A program made the translations under genes and the position numbers. From a virus, in IMG/VR virus record IMGVR_UViG_3300027965_000180, positions 1 through 38,539 of that record: a stretch of 38,539 nucleotides of DNA; one strand, 5' to 3'. This document shows, piece after piece, positions 36,620 through 38,539 of the stretch; the first letter of the stretch is position 1; every line of letters begins with the position of its first letter. Under the pieces are notes generated by a model, which was given only the letters and a program-made list of their open reading frames with translations, searched no databases and was not told the DNA's origin.

Positions 36620-37055
36620 CCAACACACTTTCACTGAAATAAAAAGCGCCCTTGATGAGGAGCCATCTACCGATTCTCGCATCATTTATGACTACGGCAT
36701 TCAACGACCGACGCTGAACATTATAAAGAAATACGATAATTTTGCTGACTACGAAGCTCATTTTAATACAGCTGACGAAGACGACGATGACCGAGAAGAT
36801 GATGACGAGCAAACTAGTGACGCGCAGCCACAAGAGTTAAAACCGCAACAAAAAGGATTTTTGCGTGGACAACTTATTCCAGTCGCACCGCAAATCCTCG
36901 ACGCAGATAGTGCTCTCCGCGTGAGCATTCGCGGTCTTTGGAAAATTATCGGTCTTTTGGAACAGCGCAAAGTAGAGCTTGAGCGTCAGATCAAGAACAT
37001 GGAACGCTACTTGCAGCAAGGGATTGAATTAGTCGAAATCCACGTTGAAAAATAA
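36600..37055 (+). CDS. Acidic and coiled-coil protein, unknown
   Basis: This is a 151-residue protein (MSMFKVDQHTFTEIKSALDE). Residues about 55-75 are a run of Asp and Glu (ADEDDDDREDDDEQ). The C-terminal 50 residues are a heptad-like helix (LWKIIGLLEQRKVELERQIK). Alternative starts are TTG 36576 and ATG 36606. The acidic run may mimic DNA or bind a basic partner, for instance the basic protein encoded next. The stop is followed by a TAA-T-ATG junction. Confidence 0.6.
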   Translation: MSMFKVDQHTFTEIKSALDEEPSTDSRIIYDYGIQRPTLNIIKKYDNFADYEAHFNTADEDDDDREDDDEQTSDAQPQELKPQQKGFLRGQLIPVAPQILDADSALRVSIRGLWKIIGLLEQRKVELERQIKNMERYLQQGIELVEIHVEK

Positions 37056-37056
37056 T

Positions 37057-37233
37057 ATGACCCTCACCGCTTCACAGATGGGCAAGAAGTCAGCCCGCAA
37101 ACGCTTCAAAGGAATGAACAAGAAACAAAAGAGCGAACACATGAAGCGTGTCCGCGCTGCTGCTGTTGACAAACGCTCGTCGGAAACGTGCGACCGGAAA
37201 ACGGGGGATAAGAATTTGACGAACGTTCGTTAG
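37057..37233 (+). CDS. Short Lys/Arg-rich protein, related to 34966 product
   Basis: This 58-residue basic protein starts at a TAA-T-ATG junction. MGKKSARKRFKGMNKKQKSE, then HMKRVRAAA, aligns in style with MGGKARAKKLSKKRRREIGR in the 34966 protein. Both have a MG-basic start, a K/R-rich helix and a V/I-R-A-A/R end. It probably binds nucleic acid. The end of the gene overlaps a partial repeat of the 36192 promoter region. Confidence 0.55.
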   Translation: MTLTASQMGKKSARKRFKGMNKKQKSEHMKRVRAAAVDKRSSETCDRKTGDKNLTNVR

Positions 37234-37600
37234 GAGTTAAACTGTACCACAGACAGGAAGAGGCGGTGGCGGAATAGAAGACGCGGGCCGAAAACAGGTC
37301 GGAATGGAGCGGATGAGTTTAGGCATGGTGCCTCGTATGAGGATTTACACTTCATTGCAAACCTCGAAAGCCGCAGCAAAGTATGGTGAAGCGACAGCCA
37401 TCCGTGCGAGGTGACAGGGGACGATATTCTCCACAACCGAGTATTGCAGTCTCGGGAAATCCTCGCCCACTTCTTTCTGTCTTACTGGTTCCTTGAAAAC
37501 TCTTTAGCCCGCCACTCTTATTAGTTCTCTCGCGCCCTACGCAGCGCTCATTGGAATGGTGTCGTCCTCACTCGCGAGAGGTTGACGACCCAGCGGGCCA
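37234..37600 (+). ncRNA. Non-coding structured region, candidate RNA
   Basis: No gene is supported in these 367 bases. Pairings include GGCA/TGCC (37322-37332), CCTC/GAGG (37331-37342), CCGAG/CTCGG (37438-37455) and a perfect 8-bp CTCTCGCG/CGCGAGAG (37527-37580). The start GGTGGCGGAATAG...GACGC resembles the 5' part of a leucine tRNA, but a matching anticodon loop and T arm are missing. It may be a second structured RNA. Confidence 0.35.
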
Positions 37601-37795
37601 ATGGGCGCCGCAGAGGGATTAATCAACTCACTTATGAAACGACTAGAAGACGGCACACTTGTTGATCTGCCGAAAGTAGTGCCCCCGACCGCCAACCCCA
37701 ACGACTTCCACGATCACCTTTTAAAGACTGACCATCTTCCGAAGCCTGAAGTGGACAAGCTCGTGCAAGCTATCAGCAATTACATCGAAGAATAA
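37601..37795 (+). CDS. Small acidic protein, unknown
   Basis: This is a 64-residue protein (MGAAEGLINSLMKRLEDGTL). It has helical ends (VDKLVQAISNYIEE) and a Pro-rich middle (LPKVVPPTANPNDFHDH). There is no Shine-Dalgarno or clear promoter. It is linked to the next gene by a TAA-T-ATG junction, the best evidence that it is translated. The function is unknown. Confidence 0.5.
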   Translation: MGAAEGLINSLMKRLEDGTLVDLPKVVPPTANPNDFHDHLLKTDHLPKPEVDKLVQAISNYIEE

Positions 37796-37796
37796 T

Positions 37797-38099
37797 ATGC
37801 CCCTCCAATTCCACACCTACCACGACAAAGCCGAAGTCTACATCTCCGACCCATCCGAAGACGAAATCAACCGCTACCGCAAAGACAACGAACACAGTCG
37901 CCAAGACTACAATTCACGCCGCCGCAACACGTACGCCCGAGCCATCATCGCCGATCTCAAAGAGAATGGCTTCACCTACATTGCCGGATTACTCGTCATC
38001 GGCCTCTTCTTGGCCTTGCTGTTCGTCGGAGAAATGGCCTTCGAGCAGCTCTGCAACGCTTATCATCAGGTTCACGGAATAGCGTACTGCCTCAATTAG
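37797..38099 (+). CDS. Single-pass membrane protein
   Basis: This 100-residue protein begins at a TAA-T-ATG junction. Residues 1-58 are polar ([20 protein letters not shown]). One membrane segment lies at about 60-79 ([20 protein letters not shown]), and the tail has two Cys. The N-terminal part would face the cytoplasm by the positive-inside rule, given the Arg-rich stretch before the helix. No family is recognised. Confidence 0.55.
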   Translation: MPLQFHTYHDKAEVYISDPSEDEINRYRKDNEHSRQDYNSRRRNTYARAIIADLKENGFTYIAGLLVIGLFLALLFVGEMAFEQLCNAYHQVHGIAYCLN

Positions 38100-38117
38100 C
38101 AAATTCACTTCAACTTA

Positions 38118-38539
38118 TGGACAAGAAAGAACTCGTAATCGACGGGATCACCTACATTCCGAAAGAGACTGAAACAGAGACCAAAACTGTCGGCGTTCAA
38201 ATCAAGAACCGATGGACTGGGTCTATCATCTTTCAGTCAACGAAGATCACAATGAAAGAAGCGGTCTTAGAAGCGGTAGAACAAGCCAATAAAAATGGCA
38301 CCCGCGCAAACCTCACCCGCGCAAACCTCACCGGCGCAAACCTCACCGACGCAAACCTCACCGGCGCAAACCTCACCGACGCAAACCTCACCGGCGCAAA
38401 CCTCACCGACGCAAACCTCACCGGCGCAAACCTCACCGGCGCAAACCTCACCCGCGCAGACCTCACCGGCGCAAACCTCACCCGCGCAGACCTCACCGGC
38501 GCAAACCTCACCCGCGCAGACCTCACCGACGCAAATCTC
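38118..38539 (+). CDS. Pentapeptide-repeat protein, cut by window end
   Basis: The frame from the ATG at 38118 ([19 protein letters not shown]) runs off the window after 140 codons. Residues 1-58 are a unique domain. From about residue 59 the protein is pure pentapeptide repeat, A(N/D)LT(G/D/R), the pattern that folds into a right-handed beta-helix. Such proteins can mimic DNA (Qnr, MfpA) or act as scaffolds. The repeats are nearly identical even in DNA, which suggests recent expansion. Confidence 0.85.
38293..38539 (+). repeat. 15-bp tandem repeat array
   Basis: Near-identical units of the type CTCACCGGCGCAAAC repeat in frame to the window end. Units differ mostly at G/A/C in the sixth to eighth bases (Gly, Asp or Arg codon) and at AAC/GAC. 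Copy number is likely to vary among relatives. Confidence 0.85.

Noticed and set aside
37261-37375. Leucine tRNA
   Set aside because: The D-arm-like start is suggestive, but there is no T33-containing anticodon loop, no T arm with TTCGA and only a five-pair acceptor with a wobble.
38233-38526. Minus-strand frame rich in RFAPVR repeats
   Set aside because: It is the shadow of the plus-strand pentapeptide array; any 15-bp repeat gives such frames.
1-38539. CRISPR array, integrase/att site or lysogeny module
   Set aside because: No spaced repeats of CRISPR type, no recombinase motif and no repressor are visible; the 38293 array is tandem without spacers.
1-38539. Recoded TGA (Gly) as in some CPR lineages
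   Set aside because: TGA ends conserved proteins at the expected place (tape measure, tail terminator, YopX), and in-frame TGA is absent from them.

Overview
The window reads as part of the genome of a tailed, siphovirus-type bacteriophage of the HK97 structural lineage. It carries the usual chain of large terminase, HK97-type portal fused to a Mu gpF domain, prohead protease, HK97-fold major capsid protein, connector, tail completion and terminator proteins, tail tube, a frameshifted tail chaperone, tape measure, tail hub, fibre and lysis genes. TGA and TAA end well-conserved proteins, so the standard code is used. No rRNA, convincing tRNA, integrase, repressor or DNA polymerase is visible. 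The host is probably a Patescibacteria/Parcubacteria-type (CPR) bacterium. That is inference, resting mainly on the 12349-14823 protein: a signal peptide followed by Ser/Thr/Asn-rich repeats of a style I associate with parcubacterial genomes. The dense single-gene promoters and leaderless starts are compatible with this but do not prove it.

Layout. Positions 1-5833 hold about 16 small, mostly plus-strand accessory or early genes: a zinc knuckle, a CHC2 primase-type zinc finger, DUF3768, DUF932, a NinG-like nuclease, YopX and others. They sit in short units with their own -10 promoters and hairpin terminators. Positions 5820-10012 hold the packaging genes, interleaved with three minus-strand cargo genes: a membrane protein, a HEPN-type putative RNase and a secreted Cys-rich protein. 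Positions 10013-20539 are the head module, with strong hairpins at several gene junctions. Positions 20559-21101 hold a free-standing HNH/NUMOD3 homing-type endonuclease. Positions 21103-30165 are the tail module, including a programmed -1 frameshift. Positions 30172-31436 are the lysis pair (bifunctional hydrolase and holin candidate). A minus-strand gene follows, then about 1.2 kb without credible coding sequence but full of helices (31973-33160), interpreted as a large structured RNA. From 33180 come a Cys-rich mini-protein, a ParB-like gene behind a perfect 20-bp palindromic promoter/operator, and further small genes. The window ends inside a pentapeptide-repeat gene.

The most striking global feature is expression architecture. 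Many genes have a private -10 element, often extended (TGnTAnAAT), placed so that transcription should start at or within 3 nt of the start codon: 3790, 6123, 20559, 22251, 23404, 24174, 27679, 30172 and 36227. Several of these -10 boxes overlap the stop codon of the gene before. Most other morphogenesis genes start directly after a stop (stop-T-ATG) or overlap it (ATGA), without a Shine-Dalgarno. By contrast, many accessory genes have good Shine-Dalgarno sequences. The best candidates for something undescribed are this leaderless promoter system, the large structured RNA, and the hairpins between head genes.
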